From Dermatemys mawii (lineage: Eukaryota; Chordata; Testudines; Dermatemydidae), in the NCBI GenBank assembly GCA_007922305.1, contig ML677348.1:23405146-23469145 (forward strand): 64,000 bases of DNA, written 5' to 3'. Under the pieces are notes generated by a model. It made no database searches. It saw only the letters and a list, made by a program, of their open reading frames with translations, and was not told where the DNA came from. Position 1 is the stretch's first letter. Each line of letters begins with the position of its first letter. Of this stretch, positions 29,936-43,129 are shown piece by piece. The position numbers and the translations under genes were made by a program.

Positions 29936-32828
29936 TTTTGTGTTCACTTCAAGTAATCCAGTTTCCTGTCGCAAATATTCACAGAGAGTGAATTTCAAAG
30001 TATACATGTTGAAAGTGCTTGTATATTCTTACCCAGGCTTGGCTGCAGAGCTAGAGCAAGGAAGCTAGCCCCTTGAGTGGTTGATGCATATACTAGAAAT
30101 GCTTAGATAACTGGGGAGACAGAAACAGAGATTAATTGGGCACTCAGCTACTACAATGAAGGGCATGATAAGAACCATGGTTTGAGAGAATATGTGTGCA
30201 TATAACCAAGCAGCGATCACAGTCAGATCGTGTGGGTGTGGTGTAGGTCTGGGTGTCTGGACCAAGCAGTGGTCACAGCCAGATCACATAGGAAGTCTGG
30301 CTGTCCATGAAGTAAGGATAAGTGCAAACAGACTTCCTGGACTAACAGCTCAGAAAAGACCAGGATCAAGGAGCTAGGAGCAAGAATCTTCCAGTGCACA
30401 AATACTGTTTTATAAGTTTTACACAATCTTTACTGCAGTGGAGAAATGTTCAGTGGTTTAATTTTTAATATCATAGCCGATGGTTGAGAAACACAAAACA
30501 TATTTCGACCACAATTTGTGCTTCTCCTTCAATCTTCCCACCCCCCTCATCCTCTCCCTTTTAAATCAGTCACAAAATCACCTTAAAGATGTGCAAGTCT
30601 CTGCTTCATACTAAGTGCTGCCTGGATTAAACCCATGGTCTGTGTATATAGCAAGAAAAGATTATCAGAATGAGTGGCCTTTGAGTACAAAAGGTCAATT
30701 TCATTATTATAGACCCATGTAACAGCAATCAACAACCCACACTTCAAATCATGAGAAGCATTTCTGAGACAGCTAGCAGAAAAACTCAGACTGTGCATTA
30801 ATAGATTCAGGCAAAATATTGCCAGTTAGTATCTAATTAGTCAGCTCTGTATGTACACCAGTGGCAGCTGAAAAGGTCTGCTTTATTCTGAGTTTCAGAA
30901 GCACTTACCACACGAAACATTTTATTATATGTTCATATCCTGCAAAAGTCCTTAACGTAGGCCAAGTCTTTTCAACAGTAAAGTCTGTATCTAAGAAGGG
31001 AAAGAAAAAAGGACATAGGAAATGAATATTTTAATAGATGAACCAGGAATTAATCCTATGCTTCTCATACAGAATATAAAGTATATATAATTTCCAAAAG
31101 GATGTGACTGATGGTGTAGCTCACCTAAGAACATTCTTCATAGATTGAATTAGACAGATGCCATGTGTGGGGTCATGATGGTTCAGTCATGCAAGAAAAA
31201 GCTTTGAGCAATTAAAAAAAGGGAAATCTTCACTGCTATTTCAGAAGTCAGCCCATACTTACATTTTTGTTAGCCCTCTAGTGGCTTTGAAAGGCTCAGT
31301 AAATGGACTATTCAACACAAAGGCCTTCTTTTTCAGCTGTGCTGTACCTTTTCTTCCTTGAAGAGCTATAACATATATTGCTCAATACTGTAAAGACTCT
31401 TCACCTATCAAGCACTATTTTCTCCCTGTACTATACAATCTTCACATTGAAAAAAAAAATTGTATGTTTATGGTGCCTCAAAAGGTTTATTGTATCCATT
31501 AAAAGGGATTAAAAGTTGCTTATTGTCTTCAAAAAAGGAAGCCATATTTAGAATTACATGACTACAAAGAAAAAAAAGGAGATTTTTTTTGTCCTATATT
31601 TCATTAACTAAACGTCATACAGGACTTCCGCCTTCAAATTCCAAATTCCTGCTGGAAGAAAATGTCTTGAAGGCTGTGTGTTTTACAGAAACTCCGTGTT
31701 ATTCAATGGATTTTATCCTGCAGAGCAGAAAATGCTGTGCAGGGTGGAATCTCAGACTGTAAACTGATGTAATAAAAAGTAGTAACCAAGAAAGTCTCTT
31801 TGGAAAACTACTGAATGTAAAAAGGATATTATCAGTCTAATATGAATGCAGGAGAGATTATTCCAAACTGACTATTTCTACACATTGTTTGGATCTCTGT
31901 GTAAATCTGATATACAATTGGCATGAATTAATTTATCTCAAAATATGTAACACGGTAAATGGCTCTGATTCTACAAATCTTTACTTAGGCAAGTAGCCAC
32001 TACTCACACAAATCATCTCACTGATGTAAATGGGACTACAATGGTTTATAGCACTGGACCCTTACTATTCTAGCGCTAACAGTAGGATTTTGATGTGGAC
32101 CCCAAAATTAGACTGAAGGATTAAGGAGGAGAGTGATGAGAGTCGCTTCTTTCCCCCATACTGTTGTGCACAGCATATGCTCTTTGCAAACTGTGAAGGA
32201 AGATTTTTTTTAAATGAAACCACAAATGCAAAAATATGTCTCTGGAGTTATTCTAAAAGGCTTTCACTGTGTTCTTGTGTTTTATGGTACAGATCAAAAC
32301 AATGAGTCATCTTTAGAAGGTGGTAATCGATTGGGCTGCAATCACACGGCACAGCAACATTATGAGGTTTTTAAAATTTATTTGTTCTGTAATAGAAAGA
32401 AGAAAAGACGTAGGTGCATTAGATAGACTGTACGGGACCTGTCTGAGCATGCAAAGGAAAAATAGGTCTCCATGCTATGCATCCTGCTTACCAATGCCAT
32501 TTCCTTTAACACTTAATTTTTGTATTATATGCCCAGAGAATTTGCTGCTCCTAAATTGGGTTGCTCAGTGCAGAGGAGGAGTCTAGACTGTTAAATGGAA
32601 TTAAATCACACAAAGGAGACTGTGTAGAATGGATGACTTATAGGCAGGGATGGAAGCACTGTTTATTCTTACAGTTACCTGACACTTTCCATTTTAAGAC
32701 TGTTTTCAGCTGCCAAACTTTAACTGTTTCATTTCCAGGCTGGGTGTCTGCCTTAGGCAGAAATGTTTTTGAAAGTTGCAGCAAAAATGGCTGAGCTGTT
32801 TCTGAGAATGGGCTGAGGGGAAAATACG

Positions 32829-32862
32829 GTTTTTTGTTTTTTGTTTTTTTTTTTTGTTTTTT
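32829..32862. repeat. T-rich simple repeat
   Basis: Run of T blocks separated by single G residues, resembling a degenerate poly(A) tail on the minus strand. Confidence 0.8.
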
Positions 32863-34379
32863 TATAAGAAAAGAGTCCATTTCACTGAGAAGGTCTAGAG
32901 CCTCCAAGCTTTGGAGCAGGGACTTGGAATTTGGCAGGGAGGGATGGCCTTTGTGCCAGAGATGCGCCTTTTCTTCTTCCCAAAAAACACTCAAATTTGA
33001 TTCAATTAAAAGCATTTGAAACGTGGTGGTTCCTACATGCTCAGTAAAGCTTCACAGCTACTGACTCAGAAGAGTCTGTCCACACTGGGCATGCTCCAGA
33101 ATGGGACTGAGCAGGACTTTCCCTGCAATTGCAGCTCCGGACTGCAGCAGCCTATGCACTGTAGTCAGGCTCTGCAGCTGAAGGTAGGGAGACTGTCTCT
33201 CCTCTTCAATGCCTGACCTTCTGACACCCAAGCAACTGGAGGAGGAAGCTACCTGAATCACATGCAAAGGGGACTAGAGCTAAATCTAGAGGGGGAAAGG
33301 TGGGGAAAGTATATTGGAACATTGTGCCTGAAAAAGGTGAGGAAAAACAGGGACTGAAGGCTAATTTGCAGGAGAGGGAAACTGGGACTGGGATTTAGTG
33401 TAAAGGGCAAATTGGGAACTGCTGGTTTAGGGGCTGGAAATGGGAGGGAGGGAGTTGGGAGCGGAACAGAGAGGCTATAGGATTTACTAGGTAAGAAAAC
33501 TGGAACTGGGATGATATGCATGAGGAGTGAGACTGGGACGAGTTAGGTGAGGAGAATGACACTGGGACAAGAAGCCTTGGCTGAGGAAGAGACAGGATTG
33601 TGACATGGACAGACTGGAGAAGATAAGGCAGAAGCTATCACACTTGGAGGAGAACAGGCAAAAAAGTGTGCCCACAAGAGCACATTCCCCTCCAGAGTGT
33701 GGAATGGAACCAACGATTGCCAAGTCTCACCATTCCTCTGCTGTCAGCAAATCCCTGTGAAACTTCCTGCCAGTGTCTCATCCCTCTGTAGTGCTAGTCC
33801 TCAGAGACAATTTACTATTACAACCAGCTATTCCATAAACCAAGGGGCAGACGTTTTTGGAGTAGATCTAAAGGTCCCATCCCTGCTGATGACCCATGTG
33901 CAGGTCAACAGGATGCACAATGATGGGAATTTGTTTTTTTTCAGTTTGCTTTTTTAAAAAATCCTAGGAAATTACACACAAAAAAACCTGTTGAAAGAAT
34001 ACTACTAAGGTTACTAAATTAAGCATTCAAAAATTAAGAAAGCCCTAACTTTAATCCCCCTAATGCATCAAAAATATGCATTTTGAATGATACAGTCACA
34101 TAATCACATACTATTTTTTTCCACCTGCCTCATTCAGTGCACAGGATAGACAGTACTCATGTAGTGACAACTATTCAGTATTTTATTTTATCTTCATTGT
34201 TCAACAGGTGGTTCTAGGCCTTATTTACTCCTCTCAATGTATAACTATTAATTTCCTCACTGGCTTTTCTATGGTGCTCATAACTGTAATATGAGTGTTT
34301 CACAAACATTAATTAAATTTCTTTTCTGGAACACCCCTGTGAGATGTGGATTTATTATCCCCATTTTACAGATGGGGAG

Positions 34380-34995
34380 TGTAGCACTTCCCGCTGGTCC
34401 ATCCAGGGAATTAGCTTGCCAGCTCCTGGAGCGCCCTCTGCAGGCTGTAGTTCTGCTTGCTACTGGCCCCCAGTGCCCTCCTACCTCAGGTGCTGCACCC
34501 TACAATATCTCCACCATTCCAGGGTCTCCCCTCCCCAGGGAACCCCCACCTTGCCTCAGTCTAGGCAACTGCCAGTCACCACTTGCCCCTGCTCACTGGG
34601 GCAGACTGCAGTCTAATTGCCACTCATCAGTGGCAAAGGGGGTTGGCCTGCTGCTCCCTGCAACCCCAGTACCCTCTGTTGGGCCTTCCCCCTAGGCCCT
34701 GCAGCCTAGGGGTTTCCAGGCCAGAGCTTCCCCAGCTCCTCTTGCCTGGCCCAGCTCCGCTCCAAGTACCTTGTGTTTCCCAGCAGCAAGGCCTGTCTAC
34801 CTCTGGAGACAGAGGAGACACTCTCCACTGCCTTGGCCTCTCAGCCCTTTATAAGGGCCTGTGGAGTGTTTGGGGCGTGGCCACTCAGCTGACCCTACTC
34901 TCCCAATCAGCCTTGGCTTCACCCTACTGCCCCAGCCTTCTTCCTGAGCTGACTTTAACCCTTTGTGGCTGGTAGCGGGTAGCCACCCCGCTACA
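34380..34995 (-). mobile_element. Solo LTR, 616 bp, with 5-bp TSD
   Basis: TG...CA ended: on the plus strand it starts TGTAGCACTTCCCGC and ends ACCCCGCTACA. Perfect target duplication GGGAG at 34375-34379 and 34996-35000. By comparison with the related copy at 19.0 kb the sense direction is minus, where CCCTTATAAAGGG (34,858-34,846) could be its TATA box. No gag, pol or env sequence flanks it, so it is the product of LTR-LTR recombination. Confidence 0.88.
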
Positions 34996-35531
34996 GGGAG
35001 AAAGATTAAAGTCATAATATCTACTAATTTTGAGAGCCCAGTTAGGGACACCTAAGATCTGATTATTCAGAATACTTGGCATTTTCTTCATTCAAAGTAC
35101 AGCTCCCATTGACTTCAGGTGAGGCTGTGACCACTCGGCACTTCTGCAAATCAGATGCCAGGGTCTCAAGTTGGGCACCCAGAAAATGAAGAACAGACAA
35201 CTAGTGATCACATGTGAAAAGTTTGGTGTAAGTGACTTGCTCAGTACCACATGGGAACACTGAGACAGAGGCAGGGATAAAACCCAATTCCCCAGTGCAG
35301 CATTAAACTCTACAGTCATGAGACCATCCTTTCTCTTCCTGCAATCCACTGTCTCATTTACTATACACCTTCCAAGTTCTGCAACAAATGAGGCAGGGGT
35401 CCTACAGCCAAAGCCCTCCTTCACTACACAATCCTGGTTCCTTCCCAGAGCAGATCTATCATGTGCAGTGAACGAGGCAAACAGTATATGATCATGTAAT
35501 TAAGACCATATCATCAAGTTTCCTGAATGAA

Positions 35532-35815
35532 CAGGTGCCATTTCTAAAAAAAAACTCAGCAAGGATAACTTCATAAAATCATAAAGTCTCATCCAAGTCT
35601 TTATGATTTTAAAAGTCTCATCCAAGTCTCATCCAAATCATAGTCTCATCCAAGTCTTTTATGATTTTAAAATCATAAAGTCTCATCCAAGACTTTATGA
35701 TTTTATGACTTCATAAAATCATGAAGTCTCATTCAAGTCTCATCCAACAGGTGCCATTTCTAAAAACACTCAGCAAGGATGACTTCATAAAATCATAAAG
35801 TCTCATCCAAATTCT
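35532..35815. repeat. Local tandem/inverted repeat field
   Basis: The word AAGTCTCATCCAA and its variants occur about nine times, mixed with inverted words ATCATAAAGTC and GACTTTATGAT. A longer unit starting CAGGTGCCATTTCTAAAAA appears at 35,532 and again near 35,748, enclosing the field. Suited to hairpins; probable slippage product. Confidence 0.85.
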
Positions 35816-37084
35816 ATGGGAAGGCAGTGGAGGGACAGTGTTTGTCACCTTAATGAACAAACCAGGAGTGTCTCAACTCCCCCTCCCCATTAGAAACCAG
35901 GACCACATGCATGGAGTCCATGTGACATCACAGTGGCTCCAGGGGAATGGAGATTCACCACCAGGGTAACCTCCACTGACTGCCACAGAATAGCCAGGCA
36001 GCCTCACTCTATATCAGCTTTTCAGCAGATTCCCTACAGGATTTAGATGGAGAGTTAAACTGTGTATGTTCCTGAAACCAACCTCCTCACAGATCTCCAG
36101 CTCTGGAGTAACTCTCAACTGGGTCCTTCTGCAAGGGTTGGGTTCATGTGCACAGGATCCTCTCTACACAGCGGTCTGGTTCTGGATGTGGAGTTCTCAT
36201 TGCTTTGAGGTATGCAACTGTCAGTCTCACAAGTAGCTTCTATCATGACATTTCCTGACTTGCCCCCAAGAAACTTGACATGGACCTGTCATTAAATTCC
36301 CCTGAGTACCTATGAGAAAGCAGAGCCAGGAGTTGACCACCTGCACCTGGGGAATTGTATAGGACCTCTGAACCATACTACATGGAGGATGACCTCAGGG
36401 TGCTTCCAGGACGAAGGCAGATTTGCTTAAATATAAAAGTCTGTTTTAAGAAACCCTCTTTCCCAACTTTGCGTAACATCCTCCAGTCCAGACAGATGAA
36501 TTTATTAAATAACACTGACTAGCAAAAAGCTCCTGGTACACTAGACCTAAGAACAAACTCTGAATAATCCACTGAGCTGTGACAGCTCCACTAAGACAAG
36601 CTTACACTTTTATTTCAGGTGAATGGACTGAAAAGCCTAATGTATCAACCACAAAAGAATGTCCTTGATGAAGGCCATTTGTGACATGATGCACTTCGGC
36701 AGAAACAAACTCATATTTTGTGCAGAATTTGGGACTGAAGACAGGGGCCAAAAAATGGATGGTATGGTCAGTTTTCTTTTGAGGGATGGACATTTAAAAA
36801 AATATTGGTGATTAACTTCAATGCCAAGGATTTCGGTAGCAATTAAAATGGGTTAAGACATATGCTTTCAATAAGAAAAAAGACCTTAGTGTTATTTTAA
36901 AATGATGGGCCAGATAATGCTTTCTGGCAATGGGAATTTGGACTCCACAAGGATTGCTCGGTCAGGCCCAATTTAAAACAAATCAGAGCTATATAGAAGC
37001 CAAGGGTTCACGTTTCATTCAGAGACAAATAATGAAATGTAGTTCATAGTTGCACTTCTTCTGTGTACATTTCAAAGGTGGGTA

Positions 37085-37205
37085 AGGATTATTATCCCTT
37101 TTTACAGATGGAGAAACACGTTTCACTGAGAAGTGAAATGATTTGTCCACCATCGGGGAGGAAGTCGGTAGCAGATCCATGAAGAGAATACAGGTCTTCT
37201 AGTCT
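37085..37205. repeat. MIR-like SINE remnant
   Basis: TTTTTACAGATGGAGAAACA, GAAATGATTTGTCCACCATC and GTAGCAGATCC follow MIR/CORE-SINE word order. Confidence 0.45.
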
Positions 37206-37739
37206 GGTGCCCTATGTGCTGGCCCTGGCTTCCTTCCCACGGCAAAGGAGGGTACATTAGATGGGAAGTAGACTGTGTAAAAGTTTTGCAATGAAACCTC
37301 AAACCAAGCAGGTAAAATTCAGCAAGGTTCAGATTTTGTTACACACACCAAACACAGGCAAGGGTCTCCGAAACGTTCACCAAGGTTCATAAACTTCCAC
37401 ATGAGCCTTGGCTGTGGTTTGTGTAAACCAGGGCTGAGTTTCAATTGAAGGGACTATTTATAGCTTCAGGCAAAAAACAGGCCAAACACAGTGGTTTTGC
37501 ATGGTCTCCATCTGAAACTAGGCAAAAATTGGCCATTTCAGCTGATTTTCACTTTAGGTTTTTTTGGGTTCATTCAAAATTGAAACTATAAGCAAAAATA
37601 AGGTTGTGTGAACTTCACAAGCCAAAACTGCAAAAGGTTTGTGTAAAGCCCTGGGAACTGAAACCACTGCAATTTTCATGTCTCTAATGGTAAGTAAAGA
37701 TTGCATGTTGAGCGAGCGTTTTGTAAGATTTTAAAAAGC

Positions 37740-38545
37740 TATGTCTGTTGTGGGAGTGGGGCTTAGTGGGATGGGGTCTGGGTGGAGCTAGTTGGGGGCC
37801 AGAGGCATGGGGGTCTGGTTGTGGGGGCTCAGGGTGGTGCAGGAGGGTGGGGATCACCAGGATAGGGGTCTGAGTTCAGGTAGCTCAGTGGGGGGTGGTC
37901 TGGGTGCAGAGATGGGGGGTCCAGAGGCAGGGGGTCTGGCTGCATGGGGGCTCCAGATGCAGGGGTTGAGGTTTAGTGGGATGGGGTTTTCAGGTATAGA
38001 GGGCTAGGGGGATTCTGGGTGTATGGAGTGAGGCTAGGTGCAGGTGTCTGGGTATAGTAGATCTGGGTGCACATGGGTTGAGTGGATGGGGGAGCAGCTC
38101 CCTGTACAATGACCCCCCTCCACACACACACACACAGCTGACAGCGCAAAGGAAGCAGGAAGCAGAGGAGGATGTTGAGCTTCCTGTAGACGGGGAAGGG
38201 TTTTGGGGGTAGGGGTGAAACAACCCCAGCCACTCCTTGCACAGGAAGAGGAAATCCTATCCGGTCCTGCCTCCAGCCCAGCTGGGACTAGCAGCTGATC
38301 CCAGCTCAGGGTAGGAGCCACTGGCTTGGGTGTCCCCTGCCCTAAGGTGATTTATCCCTCTGCTGGCTGCTCTGGGTACCTGAAATGATGTATCTGCGCT
38401 GCTAAGGAGTGGCAGATGACTGCTCTTGCAGCTTCTCTTTGCTTCCCTGTCAGAAAGTCAATTTTCTGCGGGGAAGGAAAGAAATCTGTGGAGGACATGA
38501 ATTCTGCGCACATGCAGTGGTGCAGAATTCCCCCCGAAGTAATTC
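37740..38545. repeat. G-rich interspersed element
   Basis: 37,750-38,070 is a degenerate array of GGGGTCTGGGTGCAGG-like words with many GGG runs. The rest contains a CA run (38,121-38,136) and ends with inverted TTCTGCGCACATGCAGTGGTGCAGAATTCC. It looks like one composite repeat also common elsewhere in turtle genomes; I cannot name the class. Confidence 0.5.
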
Positions 38546-38653
38546 TATAGTAAAACCAGCAATCGATATTTCAGCGTTGAAAATCTATGCAGCTCACATT
38601 TCTCAGCTATGAAACCCCACAGATGTATAACACCAAAAGGAAGCCCTGTGGTT

Positions 38654-38760
38654 AGGGTTACCAACCTCCAGGATTGTCCTGGAGTCTCCAGGAATAAAAA
38701 ATTAATATTTAATTAAAGATTATATCAGGTCATGAAACCTCCAGGCATACTTCGCCAAAA
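38654..38760. mobile_element. Partial MITE
   Basis: Starts TTAGGGTTACCAACCTCCAGG, includes TTGTCCTGGAGTCTCCAGGA and an AT-rich centre. The right terminal repeat expected for a complete copy (ending ...GGTAACCCTAA) is missing. Confidence 0.5.
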
Positions 38761-39734
38761 TGTTCAATGCTACGAGGAGCTGAGTCACTGACTTGGTGTG
38801 CAATTGTGACTGCAAAGAAGCCATTCCACCTCCTTGTGATTCAATCATCCTAGGTCAAAACTAGCTTAAAAAGCAGATATCACTGAAAAATACCTGCTCA
38901 GACTGACCTGTCTGATGAGTCACTGTGCATGTGATGTTTCTGGAAACTTTCATGTCATACAACAATATACCTTACGAAGGTCAATAAAGCTGAGGGAATA
39001 ATCACAGCTGGATGTCTCAGGTTCATGCTACCATAAAGAAAACCTACTACAAAGAAATTAAACTATAGCAATCCAAAGCTACAGGGACAATGGGTAATAT
39101 CTTCAAAAACACCTGTGTGACTTTGGAGCCCATGTCCCATATTCTAGAGTGAATTACCATTAGTTTACTATCATTCATTTCTGTTGGGTTATTTTACATG
39201 TCAACATGATTTGATGTAAGGAGGTGGAACCAAATAAAATGAAAGATTATAAACTACTGTTGCCCTTATGCTGAGGGGGAGAAGATTTCGGGGCCTTGGC
39301 ATTTGTTTTCCCATTGAAGGAGAAATCAGTGACTCAGAGAGAGGGTATTTTACCCAGTATCTCTGTACAATAAACACACAATGGCAGGCAGCAAGCTCTT
39401 TTCCTTAAATTATGCTGTTTTAAGTAAAGGAAGAATAATTTAGCATAAGCAGAAAGTAAACAGACAATTTGAAAATTGAGGTGTCCACCATACTCGCTGA
39501 CTCTGGTTGTGGACTTTTACCATCCCAAAGGCATTTTCTCCCCCACTGTTTTGCAAGCAACATGTTTACATGTGCACGCACACACCAAAAACATGAGCTC
39601 ATTTACTTTGTTTACATCACTTTGTTCCTTTGACAGAAGACTTAAGGATGGCAAATATTGCAGCCAATGTGGAAAAGTAAAACATTTACGTACAAAATAC
39701 TATGCGAATCCAGGAGCTAGAGCGCTAAGCACAG

Positions 39735-39855
39735 TAGGGTGACCAGAGAGCAAGTGTGAAAAATCAGGAGCGGGGGCGGGTAATAGAAGCCAATACAAGA
39801 AAAAGACCCAAAAATCAGGACTGTCCCTATAAAATCGGGACATCTGGTCACCCTA
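39735..39855. mobile_element. Mariner/Tc1-like MITE, 121 bp
   Basis: Perfect 13-bp terminal inverted repeats: TAGGGTGACCAGA at the left and TCTGGTCACCCTA at the right, with TA at each outer edge as in Tc1/mariner targets. Non-coding. Confidence 0.85.
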
Positions 39856-42414
39856 AGGCACAGGCTTAGTATACCTATTCCTTAACCTGGCCCTGGAAGT
39901 GCTCTTTCAAATCTATCCCTTCCCAGGATTCTTCTTTGGCTTTCGGGCAGCAGCACATAGCTACCAATACACCACAGAGAATCAGCCTCCCTCCCCCTAC
40001 CATTTACTTGGTAAAGATCTTATATTAGTTTAAAAGCACAAATGTCAAGGGGGAAAGGTGCTATAGAACATAACTCTCGGAAACATTCAGATTGCAATTA
40101 CTGTAATTATATCTTTCAAAGGTAAGGTATGAAAATTATCATGCAAATGAGAGAACAAGGAAAGCACAGGGAACTGTATGTTATTTTTCATCTTATCTTT
40201 GTCTCTGTGCCATTGTGCTGAATTGCTATGATTATGTTCCGTTAAAATCTTTTCATTTTTCTCACTGCTCTCTAGGGATCTGAGGCTTGGTGAACAAAGC
40301 AGGGTTATCAAACCAATTTCAATTTCGCAAACTCCTCATGGGAAATATTTATGAAAATGCAGACTTCAGAAAGATCAGATGCCTGTCTAACTTTCTTTTA
40401 TGGGTTTGATAAGATTATGAACAAGATTGAATGCATTTGTACTGCATTTTCTGAAGCAACATTAAGGACGCAAGAAATTTCAACAACAAGAAAAAGCCAT
40501 CAAGCCCAACATGCCTCGTCCTTTTCGTTTAGCTTAATCCCACCTTCCTGATTTCTTGCCGTGTTCTTCAATCTTTCCTTCTGAAAAATGAGGTGTCTCA
40601 AAATTCTATATATGCTTTGTTCAGTCACCTCCTGCATAGGCAACTTATTCCATATATTTGTTGTCCTTTGCATGCCGTACCCTTCCTGGAGCTTCCTACT
40701 CTTCTATTTGTTGAGATGATGATGCCTTATTTGTGAACTCCTTGCAGTATTCAAATGTGTCTCCACCAATTTTACCCTAAAGCTTTTTAAAATATTGATG
40801 ACCTTAATGTGTCGGTGGTGTTTGTTAATTTTAAGATGAACTCCTACATCGAACCCAGCTCTTGTAGTTGACAACAACTAGCAGGATTACATAGAAAGAG
40901 AGGAAGAGAGAGACTATTTCATAGCTCCCAGGAAACAGATTGTTGGAGGAGTCACTTTCTCAGTCACTGGCTGGCACATTGCAATGCACTGCATCAGTGG
41001 CAGTTGGTTCACAGGAGCGGTGGAGCTGCAAGTAGCAACCTGTACCCTCATCTCAGCCCCACAGGTTGGTCAGATTTTTGAAGTAAAATGCTGGCGCACT
41101 GAGGTTGGGGGCAGCGAAGTCAGAAGATAAAGGAGGGCCCCTCACCCCCTCCCTCTTCTAGAATGAAAAACAAGGATATTTTACAGTGAATGAACGGCAG
41201 GATGGGAGAAACCAAATGTAGCCCCCTATTGCTCCTTCACTGTTCTCCTAGTGTTAACCTCTAATGTCCAGTCTACTTACCACACCATCCCACCTGCATC
41301 CCACCCCACCAATCCACCCGCTGCTTCATTTTTTCCTTCTCCTCCTTCCTTCCCCTCCCCCGCATTAAATCCTACCAAGCGGCCCATCCCCGCCTATATC
41401 TGGACCGCCCCAAGCACCTTCAGCAGCCTCCAAACCCACCCCACCTGCTCAGAAATTCCTACTCACACTTAGCCCTCAAGCTGAGAACCCCTCCTCTTCC
41501 TGTCAATCTCCCTACAGAACATTGCCATGCCCTTAGCTCTGAAGCCTCTTCCTCCTGGCAGTCCCAAGCCCAGAATGCACCCCCTTCTTTTCTTCCGCTC
41601 CCTACATCTTCAGGCTCAAAAACACCCAAGCCCATGCTCATAACTCTTTCCCCTCCTACTGACACCCACACCACAAGACTCAGAATTGCCCCTACTTACT
41701 GCTGGGTCTGGAAAAGAAAGCATCTGCAGACAGCCCTGTGCTCTGTCTCTTTGGAGATAGCCCTACAGATACATGCTCTGTGCCTCCTTCCTCCAGTGTG
41801 CCTGGGTCTGAAGTAGCTCCTGCTCCACTCGGCATCACCCAATGGCAGGAGACGGTACTGCAACTTGTGGCACATCAGCCGCACTACACAGTCGTGACAT
41901 CTTTGCGGGGGTTAGTGCCATTAATCCCTAATGATCAGCCACTGCTACATAGACCTGAATTTACTGCATCAAGCAGGTAATAGATTCATGTCCAATACTG
42001 TGAAGATCATTTACAGAAGCAGAAATGACCCAGGGTCTTTTGAAAAGAGATGAGCAAGGTTTTTAACATTATTTTGGACTTTGATGGTCCTCTGATTTTC
42101 TTTTTCTCTCTCTCTCTCTTTGAACTAGGAATTTGCAGTCATGAGCATTAGTATCTTGAGGTAACCATGCTTAAATTAAGCCAGACAGCACTGAAATCTC
42201 CATGAAACTTGTTAAATTCACATCAGTAGGGTTCCCTCCAGCCCCCGTAAACTATGTTAAGCGTAGAATTAAAGCTTTAAAACAAAAATAGAATTTAAAA
42301 ATTCAAAAGATTGAACGCAGTGAGTCTCAGCATGTAACATCTTCAAAGAGCCATATGACCTTTACTAATTCTCATCAGGCCTATTGAAAGCAGGTCAATT
42401 GCAGGTCAACCCTA

Positions 42415-42470
42415 GCCCCATTTTACAGACAAGGAAACAGAGCGACACAGAGATTAAGAATCAGTTATGA
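42415..42470. repeat. MIR-like SINE remnant
   Basis: CCCCATTTTACAGACAAGGA followed by AACAGAGCGACACAGAGATT; short and diverged. Confidence 0.4.
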
Positions 42471-43129
42471 ACTAAAGGCACAGACTTTGGGCCAGTGGGC
42501 ATTGTAAGAGGCATTGTGGGGGTTCTAAAGCCTTTTATTGTATAAACTGTATTGAAAGACATTAGTTCTCCTTCTCCTGCATGGTCTTGGTTCCACATAG
42601 TCTACCAGTACAATGAGCAGCTGAAGCAGTTAGAGTGCTCCCCAAAGTATCTGGGCAACACAGCTGCTATGCAAGCTTCTTTGTAGACTGTTGTATGTTC
42701 TCTCCTCTGAGCCCAGCCATCTTTGCAAAAACTCTCAGTGAACTGAGGATATTATGCTCCTTTCATCCTCTCCTTCCATTTGAAGTTAATGTAGGAGGCT
42801 GGTGGGGTGAGATGGAGAGGTTTCATTTGTCCTCCGCTGTTCTACCTTTGCACCACCTAGAGCGTTTTTTGTCTTTCAGTGTCCTTACACTCTTACCTAC
42901 AAGAGTTTCTTTTGTCCTTTCTGTACTAGCACATAGAACTCAGGCTTAGTCGGGCCTTATATGGCTTGCTCAAAGCCACCTAGCAAATCACAGTGGCAGA
43001 GACAGTATTAGAGCTCAGGAGTTACTGGTTTTCAGCTTGTTATGAGAGCTGTATATAAAAAGTTGTATTTATAGGCTATTCCCTATATTCTATATGAACT
43101 TCCAATGTGATTTGATGGCTAAGACAACA

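Larger units (their letters stand above)
25451..34374. other. Intergenic, old repeats, no gene recognised
   Basis: About 8.9 kb without a supportable exon. It contains old SINE-like remnants (26,375-26,625; 27,225-27,345; 27,545-27,660; 29,560-29,660; 29,825-29,935), a T-rich run (32,829-32,862), a diverged direct duplication at 30,207-30,292, and GA-rich DNA near 33,280-33,660. Confidence 0.5.
35001..43129. other. Intergenic, no gene recognised
   Basis: About 8 kb. It contains the local repeat field (35,532-35,815), the G-rich element (37,740-38,545), two miniature elements (38,654 and 39,735), MIR-like remnants (35,225; 37,085; 42,415; 42,955), CT-rich stretches (41,250-41,660 and 42,100) and possible very old LINE text near 40,580-40,830. 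No exon can be supported. Confidence 0.5.

Noticed and set aside
34291..34975. Overlapping plus-strand frames of 134 and 130 codons
   Set aside because: They are inside a solo LTR antisense to its direction and have no coding signature.
39476..39742. Frame with CSQCGK resembling a zinc finger
   Set aside because: A single CxxC with no His pair or repeat; insufficient.
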